Of a stretch of DNA of 64,000 nucleotides, positions 44,762 through 54,039 are shown piece by piece. The notes under the pieces are model-generated. The model was given only the letters and a program-made list of their open reading frames with translations, was not told the DNA's origin and did not search any database. The stretch comes from Polyangia bacterium (GTDB lineage: Bacteria; Myxococcota_A; Polyangia; Nannocystales; Nannocystaceae). Each line of letters opens with the position of its first letter. The stretch's first letter is position 1. A program made the translations under genes and the position numbers. The stretch spans positions 1 to 64,000 of the forward strand of contig JAUIFF010000003.1 of the NCBI GenBank assembly GCA_030429545.1, given 5' to 3'.

Positions 44762-45513
44762 CCACCACCAAACACCCAACAAAACCTGTTGCCATTATCA
44801 CCGGAGCCTCCAGTGGAATCGGCGCTGCGACAGCACGCAAACTCGCCGAAACCGGCTATCGCCTCACACTCGCGGCCCGTCGACGCCAACGTCTCGAACA
44901 ACTTCGCGACGAGCTCAAACCCACCAACGCCGAGGTCGAGTTAGCCGTCACCGACGTGACCCAACGCGACCAGGTCGAAGCCATGGCCAGGGCCACACTC
45001 GACCGTTTCGGCACGATCGATGTGCTCGTCAACAATGCCGGCATCATGCCACTTTCGTTCATCAAAAACCTCCATGTCGACGAGTGGATGCAGATGATCG
45101 ATGTCAACCTCAAGGGCTCACTCCACGCCATCGCAGCCTGTTTACCCACCATGCTCGAACGTGGTCGGGGGCACATCATCAACGTCTCGAGCATCGCCGG
45201 GCGCAAGCACTTTCCCGCAGGGACGATCTACTGCGGTACCAAACATGCCCTCAACGCTATCGCGGAGGGGCTGCGCAACGAGTTGACCGCGGACCACAAC
45301 ATTCGAGTCACGACCATCGAGCCCGGGGCCGTCGCCACTGAGCTCACCAAAACCATCTCCGACCCCGAAGTTGGCAAACTGCTCGGCCCCAAATTTGCCG
45401 ACCTTAAAATGCTCGACTCTATGGATATTGCAAATGCAATTAGTTATGCGCTGAGTCAGCCGGCCAATGTTGTGATCGACGACATCATGGTCACCCCCCG
45501 GGGCCAGCGCTAA
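44758..45513 (+). CDS. short-chain dehydrogenase/reductase
   Basis: 251 residues, classical SDR. NAD(P) motif TGASSGIG (about 15-22), with ARRRQRLEQL suggesting NADP(H) preference. NNAG at about 91-94, catalytic Ser in INVSSIAG and YCGTKHA as YxxxK (Tyr about 159, Lys about 163). Substrate unknown. Its ATG overlaps the stop of the selenoprotein gene (ATGA), so the two are translated together and may share a redox role. The 3' end overlaps the convergent repeat-lipoprotein gene by 4 bp. One exact TGYA-NN-TRCA site (45429) is read in frame as Ile-Ala-Asn-Ala. Confidence 0.92.
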   Translation: MTTTKHPTKPVAIITGASSGIGAATARKLAETGYRLTLAARRRQRLEQLRDELKPTNAEVELAVTDVTQRDQVEAMARATLDRFGTIDVLVNNAGIMPLSFIKNLHVDEWMQMIDVNLKGSLHAIAACLPTMLERGRGHIINVSSIAGRKHFPAGTIYCGTKHALNAIAEGLRNELTADHNIRVTTIEPGAVATELTKTISDPEVGKLLGPKFADLKMLDSMDIANAISYALSQPANVVIDDIMVTPRGQR

Positions 45514-46778
45514 CCGCAGTCGGCACCGCGCTCGAGGCACTCACCAAAATTGCACCTACACCTAATGCTCGAACCGTCGGGCATTCGGGTTTCCCAACCG
45601 CGGGTGTAACACTCGGAGAACTCGCAACGGGTGCGTGCCGTCGTGCCATCTGGCAACCGGGTTTCCCACCCTCTCGTTGCACATTCACCGAATTCACAGC
45701 GCGTTCGCGCGGTGGTGCCGTCGGGAAACCTCGTCTCCCACCCCCGAGTCATGCACTCGGAAAACTCGCAGCGTGTCTGGGCCGTGGTGCCATCGGGGAA
45801 CCTCGCCTCCCACCCCCGGGTCAGACATTCTCCAAATTCACACCGTACTCGCACGTCGCCATCTGGCGTCCGGGCGGTCCAGCCCCGGTGGACACAGTCA
45901 CCAAACTCGCAGCGCCCAGCAGCAAAGACCGCGGCGTAGGCATAGCGATCGCGCATCTGGGCCAACTTCTTTTCCTCAGCCTCGCGCTTGGCCTCCTCAA
46001 CCGCTCGCTGCGCCGCCTCGCGGGCGCGTTGCTTTTCTTGACGGTCGCGCTCGAGTGCACGCTGCGTGAGGACAACATCGAGCTTGGCATAGTCGGCCTC
46101 GATCCCCGGCCAACTCAGCGCACTGCGGTCGCCCTGTGTCCGCGCGAGACAGTCCTCAACAAATCGCACAACATCACTTGCAAGCACGGCCGGCCGCGCG
46201 ATGCGACAGGCTGCAACAACTGCCGCATCGGTAGCCGATGTCGGTGGCAGTTCGTAGAGCCTGCGAAATACCTGCAGGTCGGGGTGAACCTCGAGCATTC
46301 CAACATACAATTGCGCGGCACGGTCGACTTGCCCGTCGAGCACGAGCAGTCGTGTTTGTACCTGCAATAATTGGCTGCGGGCCACAGCATCTTCTGGAGA
46401 TTCTCCCGCGTTTGCAGCTGTGAGGAATTCGAGCGCCTGTTGGCGGTGAAATGCCCCATCGATCAGGCCGCGATTGCTCGCGCCAACCTGGTGCACCCGC
46501 TCGACAAGCTCGGCATATTGCAACGCGGCCTCGACCTCCACGGCACCAGCCTCATACTGCGCACCGACAAGCGCTCGCTGCTGTTCGAGCTTGGCGGCGA
46601 GTCGCTCGTCTTCACTTGCAACCTCGCGACGATGTTGTTCGGCGAGTTTTTGTGCCCGCTGGTGTTGGGCCTGCTGTTGGAGCGCGCGTTCATCCGCGTC
46701 GAGTGCTTGGGCAAGCCATGTGCACCCACCGAGCAAACACATTGCCAGGGGGTACAACAGCAGGCGTCGGTCGCTCAC
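45510..46778 (-). CDS. lipoprotein with coiled-coil and six ~23-residue CEFxEC repeats
   Basis: About 422 residues from a GTG at 46778 (MSDRRLLLYPLAMCLLGGC, lipobox Cys about 19). Next are an Ala/Gln/Glu helical coiled-coil (about 25-75), a helical middle with TPR-like segments, a second charged coiled-coil (RDRQEKQRAREAAQRAVEEA), and a C-terminal tract of six tandem units with consensus RCEFxECxTRGWExRxPDGT, the last one partial. Two Cys per unit suggest stacked disulfide or metal sites. At DNA level the repeats run from about 45515 to 45925 with near-identical third positions, a sign of recent duplication or homogenisation. TATGCT stands 6 nt before the GTG. I know no named family. Confidence 0.78.
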   Translation of the reverse strand: MSDRRLLLYPLAMCLLGGCTWLAQALDADERALQQQAQHQRAQKLAEQHRREVASEDERLAAKLEQQRALVGAQYEAGAVEVEAALQYAELVERVHQVGASNRGLIDGAFHRQQALEFLTAANAGESPEDAVARSQLLQVQTRLLVLDGQVDRAAQLYVGMLEVHPDLQVFRRLYELPPTSATDAAVVAACRIARPAVLASDVVRFVEDCLARTQGDRSALSWPGIEADYAKLDVVLTQRALERDRQEKQRAREAAQRAVEEAKREAEEKKLAQMRDRYAYAAVFAAGRCEFGDCVHRGWTARTPDGDVRVRCEFGECLTRGWEARFPDGTTAQTRCEFSECMTRGWETRFPDGTTARTRCEFGECATRGWETRLPDGTTARTRCEFSECYTRGWETRMPDGSSIRCRCNFGECLERGADCG

Positions 46779-46784
46779 GCCCAC

Positions 46785-46790
46785 AGCATA
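46785..46790 (-). promoter_or_regulatory. candidate -10 box (TATGCT), 6 nt before a start
   Basis: On the minus strand TATGCT, 6 nt (GTGGGC), then the GTG at 46778. No Shine-Dalgarno sequence. Confidence 0.5.
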
Positions 46791-46905
46791 CAATCAGCCA
46801 CAACAAAGCGCGACACCATCGGCATCGCGCAGGTCGTTCGATTTTGCTTATTTTGCCTAGCCAGAATTTGTATCAGCACATACCTGTGCCGATCGCACTC
46901 GGTGT

Positions 46906-47502
46906 TTAGGCCTGGGCCTGGTCTTCGTCGAACAGGTCGCGGGGCAGCCGTCCGGTTGCTCGGTCAACGGCCCGGGCCTCGGCCCACAGGGTCAGCATGA
47001 GGGCGCCGCGCTCCGAGTCATCGAGCAACTGTGCTTGGTGGGGAAAATCGACCACCTCACGGGCTTGCCAAGCCGGGCCGTCGGCGGCCTGCTCCATGAC
47101 AAATACCCGCGAGAGGCTGACGTAGTAAAGCTCGCCGCGGTGGCGGTAGAAGCCATCTTCGATACGCTCGGACTCGAGGGCATCGGCGGCTTCGGCCAGC
47201 AGGCACAGTTCGCGGTCGCAGGCCTCGTCGGCAAGTAACTCGCCGTTGAGCACAATGGCATCGGCGTTGTCGGCCGGTACCAGCAATGCGCGGCAACTCG
47301 GCGAGCGCAGGAGGTACGCATGCCCGGACGCGGCCACGTAGTAGATGGAGGTACCTTGCTCATCGCGGTAAAATCCGGGCTCTGGAGTCGGGCGCACATT
47401 TGCCGCTGTGGGTAGGGCAAAGCGCTGGAGTTCCAAACCGGAGATGACGCGAGTCCGAGCAAGCGTACGAGATGATGCGAGCGGGGTGGTGTGGGTCGGC
47501 AT
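46906..47502 (-). CDS. hypothetical protein with two GFYR..YYV repeats
   Basis: 198 residues from an ATG at 47502, preceded by GAGGA. It contains two similar stretches, PGFYRDEQGTSIYYVAASGHAYL and DGFYRHRGELYYVSLSRVFVM, that look like a duplicated strand pair, and an acidic end (RDLFDEDQAQA). No signal peptide or membrane segment. I do not recognise it. The longer open frame upstream lacks a ribosome site. Confidence 0.65.
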   Translation of the reverse strand: MPTHTTPLASSRTLARTRVISGLELQRFALPTAANVRPTPEPGFYRDEQGTSIYYVAASGHAYLLRSPSCRALLVPADNADAIVLNGELLADEACDRELCLLAEAADALESERIEDGFYRHRGELYYVSLSRVFVMEQAADGPAWQAREVVDFPHQAQLLDDSERGALMLTLWAEARAVDRATGRLPRDLFDEDQAQA

Positions 47503-47594
47503 ACTGCATCCTCGAGTCAGCATGTGTTGACACAGCGCAAAACCGTGCCTTGTTTGTTGACGAACCTGACCTGGACTCAGGAGCATCAAACACA

Positions 47595-47604
47595 TGCAGC
47601 TACA
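47595..47604. repeat. TGYA-NN-TRCA motif, intergenic copy
   Basis: Exact copy (TGCAGCTACA) followed by ATGTTG. Confidence 0.65.
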
Positions 47605-47788
47605 ATGTTGGTCGACCGTGGGTCGATGTTGAATGTCTATCAGACCAAAGCACTTCGTGCCAGCGCTGACTCGAAATTCGCGATGGATGTGAGGATGGTG
47701 TGGTGTGCCTGTGGAAAAAGTGACCAGTGCTGTGGAAAAGCGATCACGGACAAGAAAAAATTGTGGGCCACATTACAAAAAAAACATT

Positions 47789-47804
47789 TGCATGTGCAAA
47801 TACA
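47789..47804. repeat. two overlapping TGYA-NN-TRCA motifs
   Basis: TGCATGTGCA and TGCAAATACA share the middle TGCA, giving three 4-bp blocks at 6-bp steps. Confidence 0.7.
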
Positions 47805-48062
47805 TCGGTTTCGCGCAGACCCTCAACTAAAGAACCGCGCATGTCTGGCACAATCGTGCGCACGGCAAGCGCGAAGTTGAGATGTGAAACCTTGTTCCTG
47901 TGGTGGTATCGCGCACCTGCGCGGAAAAAATCTTAGATCCCCGTATTTTTTTTGTGTGCTCTTCCTCCCGGCGAGAGCTCACGGTTGCTGACCAACACCC
48001 CGGTGATGCAAAGGTCCTGTGCATGAAAATGCCGAGTCTACAGTTGTACACCATATAAGATA

Positions 48063-48072
48063 TGTACATGCA
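48063..48072. repeat. TGYA-NN-TRCA motif upstream of the M28 peptidase gene
   Basis: Exact copy (TGTACATGCA), 15 bp upstream of the TATCGT candidate -10 box of the following gene, so roughly at its -35 position. Confidence 0.65.
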
Positions 48073-48086
48073 CCTTGATCGCAGGC

Positions 48087-48092
48087 TATCGT
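48087..48092 (+). promoter_or_regulatory. candidate -10 box (TATCGT), 6 nt before a start
   Basis: TATCGT, 6 nt (CCAAGC), then a GTG at 48099. No Shine-Dalgarno sequence; helps choose that GTG over the TTG at 48075. Confidence 0.45.
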
Positions 48093-48098
48093 CCAAGC

Positions 48099-50450
48099 GT
48101 GCCCCTGAGCCGCCGTACATCACTTGTCTGTACAGTTTCCTGGCTGGCTCTGCTCGCTATCTACTTACTTGTTCAACGTCGCCTGCAGCCCCCAGATAGT
48201 TCGCGTGTCAGTACACAATTTTCAGTTTCCTATGCATTGAATGCACTCGCTCAGGTCCTTGGCCCCCAACACCCGCACCCGGTGGGGAGTGCAGCGGGAC
48301 AACTCGTTGCCCAACGGATCGCCGACCAACTTTCGCAGCATGGACTCACCACAAACGTAATTGTGGACACTGCATGTAGCCGCAAGAAAGCCACCTGTGG
48401 CCGGGTCGCCAACGTGGTTGGATACCTTGCGCCACCCGACCCTGGGGACAGAATGCGAGAAGGTGTGCTGGTGTCGGCGCACCACGATTCGGTGCCCGCC
48501 GGGCCCGGTGCTGGCGATGACGGGGCCGGAGTGGCAACGCTCATCGAACTCGCCCACCAACTCGCCAACGATCCAAATCGTCGCAACCCGATCTACTTTG
48601 TCGCGGTCGACGGCGAGGAAGAGGGACTTTTGGGGGCCCACGCGCTGATGGCTTCAAAGCCATGGCCGCAGGACCTTGGAGCACCGACCGTCGCCGTCAA
48701 CCTCGATGCTGGGGGTACGCGCGGGGTCACTTCGGTCACGCGTACAACCCCCGGCAATGCTCGCCTGATCAATGTATTTGCACGGAGTGTTGCGCGGCCC
48801 CACGGTTCATCGGTGATCGCCGCGGCCTATGGCCTCACGCCCTACGATACCGACTTTAGTGCCTACGAAGAAGGCGGACTCGACACGCTCGACCTCGCGT
48901 TTGGCGAGGATAAAACCCACTACCACACCCCGCTTGACCGGCTTGAAAACCTCGATGCAGACAGTGTCGCCCACCTTGGGGATACCGCCCTTAGCGTGCT
49001 CACAAACCTGGCCCAGGCAGATTTGACTGGCTTTCACAACGCCGCCGAGGTCGTGCATGTCGATGCCCTCGGGTGGGTGTATGCACACATCCCCAGCTAC
49101 CTCGCCCGTGTACTGGCGGGTTTATGTTTGCTTGTCTGGGTCGCAGCTGCCGGTCGCCTGTGTCGCCGCCAACATGGTGTACAAGCAATTTTTTTGCGGG
49201 CACTGGCTTGCTGGCCACTGTGGATCGCGGGATGTACGGCGGTCGCAGCTGGGCTGTGTGCCGCAGCCGCCTGGCTCGTTGAGCAACCGACCCCAGCCGG
49301 GGCATCCCCACTCGTTCTCCGTGCGGCGATGTGGGGCCTTACAACGGTCGCCACCGCCTTTGTCGGTGTTCGGCTCGCCCGTAAACTCGATGGCGAACCA
49401 GCGAAACTTCAAACACCTGCGAGCGAGATACTGTGGTGGGCCGGATGGCTGTGGCTCGCCACAATTACGGCGGTTTTGGGGTTGTTCGCACCCGCGGCTT
49501 GCATCGCGACACTCCCACCGGTGGCTATCGGTGCAGGTGCGGCGATGATTTGCAGTCGGACCACAAGCCGCGTGGTCACGCTTGTGGCGATGGCGGCGGC
49601 CAACCTCGTGGCTGCCGTTGTCCTCATTCAAGGTGCACTACGGATGGAGTGGATCTTTGGCCTAAAAACCCAAACTGCGGCGATTGTCCTGGCACCATTG
49701 TGCATCTTGATTGGTTTGCAGCTGCCGATGTGGCGTAACTTTCATGTACGCACACGAAAATTCATCGGGCGGCCGATGACCGGCCTAGCCTGCCTCGCCT
49801 ACCTGACCTGCCTCGGGCTCCCCGCGAGTTCAGCAGCCCATCCCCGGCGCTTGAATATCGTGGTCCATCAGGACCACCCCACGGAGGATGCGCCCAACAC
49901 GCGTGTCATGCTGGCCGCCGACCGTGGACATGTCCCCCAGGCCATCAAAGAACTTGCAGAGTTCTCGCCCGAACCAGAGCGGATGTATCCGTGGTTGCGG
50001 GAGCAGGAGCAGGCCTGGATTGCGCCGTTGAGCGGGCTGCTGCTCAAAGCCCCTACTGTTCAGGTGATGTCCGACGAGCGCGGGCCCTGGGGTCGCCGGC
50101 TCAGATTTCAGCTGGCCCCGGGGCAAGATGCCCATAGCCTCAACCTCGCAATCGCCAACGACGCGGATGTCCGGCTGGTGCGAATGGACGGGGAGACGGT
50201 GCAGGGTTACCCCGCCCGCAAGCACAAGTGGTTTCCCGACCACCTCCATTATCGGTTTGTCGCGCCACCTTTGCAGGGGATTGAGGTTGAGCTTGTGGTG
50301 CGTTCGGCCGACCCGGTCTCGCTCATCGTGTGGGAAGTGGCCACCGGTGTACCCGAGGTGGCAAGCTCCCTCGTCGCCGCCCGCCCGGCCTCGGCGGTCC
50401 AAAGCGGCGGTGGAGATCGGACACTGGTGTCGATGCATACCGAGCTCTAG
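48099..50450 (+). CDS. M28-family zinc aminopeptidase, membrane-embedded (Fxna/ERMP1-like layout)
   Basis: 783 residues. One N-terminal membrane helix (about 9-25), then an M28 peptidase domain with all metal residues: His128 and Asp130 (SAHHDS), Asp140/141 (GAGDDGAG), the catalytic/metal Glu pair in DGEEEG (171-176), Asp203 (NLDAGG) and the late His in THYHTP. After about 340 come several membrane helices, then a soluble C-terminal domain (about 600-783). This matches the plan of ER metallopeptidase-1-like M28 proteins found in many bacteria. It should trim N-terminal residues from peptides outside the cytoplasm. Start GTG 48099 or TTG 48075. Confidence 0.88.
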   Translation: MPLSRRTSLVCTVSWLALLAIYLLVQRRLQPPDSSRVSTQFSVSYALNALAQVLGPQHPHPVGSAAGQLVAQRIADQLSQHGLTTNVIVDTACSRKKATCGRVANVVGYLAPPDPGDRMREGVLVSAHHDSVPAGPGAGDDGAGVATLIELAHQLANDPNRRNPIYFVAVDGEEEGLLGAHALMASKPWPQDLGAPTVAVNLDAGGTRGVTSVTRTTPGNARLINVFARSVARPHGSSVIAAAYGLTPYDTDFSAYEEGGLDTLDLAFGEDKTHYHTPLDRLENLDADSVAHLGDTALSVLTNLAQADLTGFHNAAEVVHVDALGWVYAHIPSYLARVLAGLCLLVWVAAAGRLCRRQHGVQAIFLRALACWPLWIAGCTAVAAGLCAAAAWLVEQPTPAGASPLVLRAAMWGLTTVATAFVGVRLARKLDGEPAKLQTPASEILWWAGWLWLATITAVLGLFAPAACIATLPPVAIGAGAAMICSRTTSRVVTLVAMAAANLVAAVVLIQGALRMEWIFGLKTQTAAIVLAPLCILIGLQLPMWRNFHVRTRKFIGRPMTGLACLAYLTCLGLPASSAAHPRRLNIVVHQDHPTEDAPNTRVMLAADRGHVPQAIKELAEFSPEPERMYPWLREQEQAWIAPLSGLLLKAPTVQVMSDERGPWGRRLRFQLAPGQDAHSLNLAIANDADVRLVRMDGETVQGYPARKHKWFPDHLHYRFVAPPLQGIEVELVVRSADPVSLIVWEVATGVPEVASSLVAARPASAVQSGGGDRTLVSMHTEL

Positions 50451-50638
50451 TGCCCGGTGACCGGCATTGGCAATACCCCCTCCACACGTTGAGGTGCATG
50501 CACAAACGATTGGCCGAGACATCGTTGCATGAACAACCGCGATGTCTGCTAACGCGCCCCTGCGTAGTCATGCCCGTACAGTTATCGCCGTTCACCGGCC
50601 ACAGCCGCAGGCCGCTTTGCTAGGCTGTAGTCCTTGTG

Positions 50639-51268
50639 ATGGGCAAAATCAAAACCTCGGCCGTGGTAACGGGTGTTGCCCTCTTGGTGTCTGTTCCTAC
50701 AGGTTGCTTCGATCAGATCAGCAAACTTCCCGACCCGAGCGAAACAGCCGGCGAGACCACGACTGCGGGGGACACAACCACAACCCTAGGTGAGACCGCG
50801 GGCCATGACAGCACCATGGATGTCGACCAAACCGAGACCGCTGGCCCCGAAACCACCGAATCGCCCTCGCCCTATGAAGGACTACTCGGCTGTGGGAGTG
50901 AACAACTCTGTGCCCTATGGCAACTACCAGACTGCGGGGGCGGGTGCAGCCTCGGCGAAACTGGGGCATGTGTGCTCGACGCGCTCGCAGCCCGGGGGCA
51001 CGGGATGGTGCAGCTTCAGGACTGTCCCAACTGCGCCCACCAGGTGATGCTGTTTCGCGGCGCTTCCACGCCCGACGTGTTGGTTCAGGATGTAACGTTT
51101 GAAGGCGGCGAGCCTGTGAGCTACGGGCCAATCACCCACTGTCAGCTCGTCGAGCCGGCGTTTTTTCAGGCGTGCCAGGCCATGCCCAATGCCGACTGCT
51201 TGGCGACCTCGGCGTGGATGGCCGACTGCGTCGACGTGGCGGAGCTCGTTTGCCCCAAGGACCAGTAG
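50639..51268 (+). CDS. lipoprotein, function unknown
   Basis: 209 residues. Signal with lipobox VPTGC (Cys about 23), a Thr/Glu/Asp/Gly linker (about 30-75), then a Cys-containing domain (LLGCGSEQLCALWQLPDCGG, CPNCAHQVMLF, MADCVDVAELVC). Same display plan as the other lipoproteins here; no named family. ATG 50639, with an in-frame GTG one codon earlier. The hexamer TAGGCT is 12 nt upstream of the ATG. Its stop codon abuts that of the convergent kinase gene with no gap. Confidence 0.72.
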   Translation: MGKIKTSAVVTGVALLVSVPTGCFDQISKLPDPSETAGETTTAGDTTTTLGETAGHDSTMDVDQTETAGPETTESPSPYEGLLGCGSEQLCALWQLPDCGGGCSLGETGACVLDALAARGHGMVQLQDCPNCAHQVMLFRGASTPDVLVQDVTFEGGEPVSYGPITHCQLVEPAFFQACQAMPNADCLATSAWMADCVDVAELVCPKDQ

Positions 51269-52873
51269 CTACTTGTTGAACGGATCTTTGAGCCGCAGCC
51301 CCGCACCGGTCTTGCGCGAGCTCGACTTCTTGGTCTTTTTCTTGCCGCGGCGCCGACGGTTCCGCTTTTTTGTCAGTGTATAGTCAAACTCTCCATCGCC
51401 CCCGCTGGCAACCTCGATTTCCATCTCCTCGTGCCCCTCAGCTACAAGTAGGAGCTTGACCGGTTGCTCGCCGCGTTTGAGTTTGACGCCACCTGCGTTG
51501 GTCTGGCCGAGCTTGGCCCGGTCGCGGGCATCGAGAATATCTGCATCTACATTTGTTGTGATGGTTAGGGTCACGTGGTCGGGCTCGGGTTCGGGTTCGG
51601 CCTCGAGCGGTACCACGGGTGCGGCGACAACAACTTTTTCAACTTTCGGTTCGGGGGCCGGGGGCGGCTCGTCGCGACTGCCCGCGACCCAAAGCCCAAC
51701 GAGCATGGCAAGTGCAACCACACTCGCACCACCGAGCAAAACGCCGGTGTTGCGCCGAGCACCCGGAACAAACGGTTCAGAGCCATCCGCCCCGGGCAGC
51801 AACCGGTGCTGCTCGGTCACTGCGCCCTCTGAAAGGTTCATCATGGTTTCCATCGTTGGCCGCGGCAGGTCCTCATCGACAACCGCGACTGGCGGTGCCC
51901 CGGTACCGACAGATGCAATTGCAGATGCAAATTCATCCATGGATTGAAACCGCAGATCACGGTCTTTTTGCATGGCCTTGAGGACAACTGCCTCGGCACC
52001 CGCGGGAATCTCGGCCTCGGGGGTGCGCACCCGCGGCGCAACCGGAGCCTCAAACATGTGTTTGGCCAACACCCCCATGTAATTCTCGGCTGAAAACGGC
52101 GGGAATCCGGTGAGCAACTCGTAGAGAATCACGCCGAGCGAGTAGATATCGGCCCGGTGGTCGACCTTCTCGCCCGCAGCTTGCTCGGGGGACATGTACT
52201 CGGGCGTGCCAAAAATCGAACCGGTCCGGGTGAGGCCCTTTCCGCCGTCACCGACCTCGCTGATGATCTTGGCGATGCCAAAGTCGAGTACCTTGACGAA
52301 GTCAGGGTTGCCCGCGCGACTGAGTCGAAAGCAGTTTTCGGGCTTGAGGTCGCGGTGGACGATACCTTTGGCATGGGCGGCGGCGAGGGCCTGGCACAGC
52401 TGGGTGGCCAACACACGAACCCGGTACCACGGCAGCCTGCCCTCGCGCGCGAGCGTGTCTGCGAGGTCCTCTCCGGCGAGGTACTCCATGGCGAAATAGA
52501 CCGAGCCATTGGGAGCACGCCCAAAGTCGGTTATCTCGACAACATTTTCGTGTTCAATCGCCGAGGCGGCACGAGCTTCCTGAAGGAACCTGTCGATAAG
52601 GTCCTGTTTGTGGTTGTGCTCGGCAAACATCAATTTGATTGCACAACGTTTGCCAATGGCGATGTGCTCAGCGAGGTAAACCTCGGCCATGCCCCCCTCA
52701 CCGAGCTTCTTGACCAGGCGATAGCGATCGTTGAGCACTTCGCCGGTGAGGTCGACAGGCGCATCGGCGAGGTACGACACATCATCACCCAAAAAGCCTT
52801 TTGGGCGCTCAGAAGACTCGCCAAGACCCTCAACTAGGGTAGGCGCCTCGGTGATGGGCACGGCGTTTGACAT
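51269..52873 (-). CDS. Ser/Thr protein kinase with membrane helix and PEGA-like tail
   Basis: 534 residues. Kinase domain about 40-305 with GEGGMAEVYLAE (Gly-loop), CAIKLMF (Lys), HRDLKPEN (catalytic loop), DFGIAK and GTPEYMSPEQ. All are intact, so it should be active. One membrane helix (VLLGGASVVALAMLVGLWVAG, about 385-405), a Pro/Glu linker, a PEGA-type domain (VTLTITTNVDADILDARD... about 440-505) and a very basic end (KKRNRRRRGKKKTKK). Typical of the expanded Hanks-kinase set of myxobacteria. The ATG at 52873 (MSNAVPITEAPT) is chosen; the longer frame has an unlikely N-terminus. Confidence 0.92.
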   Translation of the reverse strand: MSNAVPITEAPTLVEGLGESSERPKGFLGDDVSYLADAPVDLTGEVLNDRYRLVKKLGEGGMAEVYLAEHIAIGKRCAIKLMFAEHNHKQDLIDRFLQEARAASAIEHENVVEITDFGRAPNGSVYFAMEYLAGEDLADTLAREGRLPWYRVRVLATQLCQALAAAHAKGIVHRDLKPENCFRLSRAGNPDFVKVLDFGIAKIISEVGDGGKGLTRTGSIFGTPEYMSPEQAAGEKVDHRADIYSLGVILYELLTGFPPFSAENYMGVLAKHMFEAPVAPRVRTPEAEIPAGAEAVVLKAMQKDRDLRFQSMDEFASAIASVGTGAPPVAVVDEDLPRPTMETMMNLSEGAVTEQHRLLPGADGSEPFVPGARRNTGVLLGGASVVALAMLVGLWVAGSRDEPPPAPEPKVEKVVVAAPVVPLEAEPEPEPDHVTLTITTNVDADILDARDRAKLGQTNAGGVKLKRGEQPVKLLLVAEGHEEMEIEVASGGDGEFDYTLTKKRNRRRRGKKKTKKSSSRKTGAGLRLKDPFNK

Positions 52874-53047
52874 CAATGAATCGCGCAGGAAGTCTACCGC
52901 ACTCACCGGTCTGATGTGAGCAGCTTGCCCGCGCGTTGAAGCGCGCGTGCGCGATGAATGGTGTTTTATGGGCGTGCAAAAAGTGCTCGCCCCCAACGGA
53001 GCAACTACCCTGCTGTTGGGCTACCATAGTCGTTGGCGAGGGATCCG

Positions 53048-54019
53048 ATGTTTGCTTCACCGACACTTGTGCTGCCAACTTTTCTTGTCGTCGCAGGTTT
53101 GGCGGCGCAGCCAGCTCCTGGTGACTCTGAACCGGTGACCCCCATCGATCGCGGTTTATCAAGCGACCTACCAGCCGACGTCCCGGCCCCGCCCGAGCCT
53201 GCCGAACCTGAACAGACGCCCGAGCAGCGGGCCCAGGCCCAGTTTGAAACTGGCAAGCAGGCGTTCTTGGTCGGTGACTTTGACCGCGCCATCGTAGCGT
53301 TTGAAGAGGCCTACAACCTGTCCCAAGTTTCTGATCTGCTCTACAACATCAGCCTTTCGTATCTTCGTCGCTACGAAGTTTCGCACCAACGCTCGGACCT
53401 CGACCGGGCGCGTGTCGTCGCCCAAAACCTCCGCGATGAACTCTCGCAGGACCCCGAGGCCGATCTCTCAGGGGCCGATCAGTTGCTCGCCGAGATTTCG
53501 CGAAAGATGGACGAAGTGGAGGCCGCCAACAAGGTTGAACCCCCCCAACAACCCCCGCCTGAGCAGGCGCAGACCCCTGTCGACGATACAACTGTGTGTC
53601 CCGAACCCGAGGTTTTGCCCACCGGCGATCGCAAGCGACGAGTTGGTGGGTCCGTGACGATGGGCCTCGGCGGCGGGTTACTGGCCGGTGGTGCCGCTTC
53701 GGTCGCGTACTTTGCTCTCAAGGGCCGCGAGTTCAAATCGACGCTGGTCGACCTGCAAAATCAGCACGATGCCGATGGCTGTGCGACGTCTTCGTCGGCC
53801 CGCTGCGAGGCGATCGATGCGTCGATCGAAACCACCATTGCCAACGGTCGCCAGGCCAACATTTTGGCGGGCACACTCGGCGCCGGGCTCATGACCCTTG
53901 GGGCAGCTGGCTTGGTCACCGGTGCCATTCTCTACGACCGTGGTAAGCCGCCGACAACCCGGGCGAAACTTCGTCTCAGCCCCACGGTCCGCGGCGTTGT
54001 CCTGACCGGAAGATTTTAG
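53048..54019 (+). CDS. TPR-containing exported protein
   Basis: 323 residues. Signal peptide (about 1-22, ending LAAQPA), a Pro/Glu stretch, TPR-like helices (about 60-120, AQFETGKQAFLVGDFDRAIVA and YNISLSYLRRY), a Pro/Gln linker, and a C-terminal pair of Gly/Ala-rich hydrophobic segments (GLGGGLLAGGAASVAYFAL and ILAGTLGAGLMTLGAAGLVTG), probably a membrane hairpin. This layout is common beside myxobacterial protein kinases, and it is divergent from one here. Function unknown. The ATG at 53048 has AGGGA 5 nt upstream. Confidence 0.75.
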   Translation: MFASPTLVLPTFLVVAGLAAQPAPGDSEPVTPIDRGLSSDLPADVPAPPEPAEPEQTPEQRAQAQFETGKQAFLVGDFDRAIVAFEEAYNLSQVSDLLYNISLSYLRRYEVSHQRSDLDRARVVAQNLRDELSQDPEADLSGADQLLAEISRKMDEVEAANKVEPPQQPPPEQAQTPVDDTTVCPEPEVLPTGDRKRRVGGSVTMGLGGGLLAGGAASVAYFALKGREFKSTLVDLQNQHDADGCATSSSARCEAIDASIETTIANGRQANILAGTLGAGLMTLGAAGLVTGAILYDRGKPPTTRAKLRLSPTVRGVVLTGRF

Positions 54020-54039
54020 CTGAGGCCGGGTGCCAGGCG

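Larger units (their letters stand above)
47503..48098. other. 596-bp A/T-rich intergenic region with motif copies
   Basis: Between two divergent genes and clearly less G+C-rich than its surroundings. I see no convincing gene. It holds four exact TGYA-NN-TRCA copies (47595, 47789 overlapping 47795, and 48063) plus imperfect ones (near 48040), making it the densest intergenic cluster. TGTTGACA near 47526 may be part of a promoter for the leftward gene. Confidence 0.6.
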
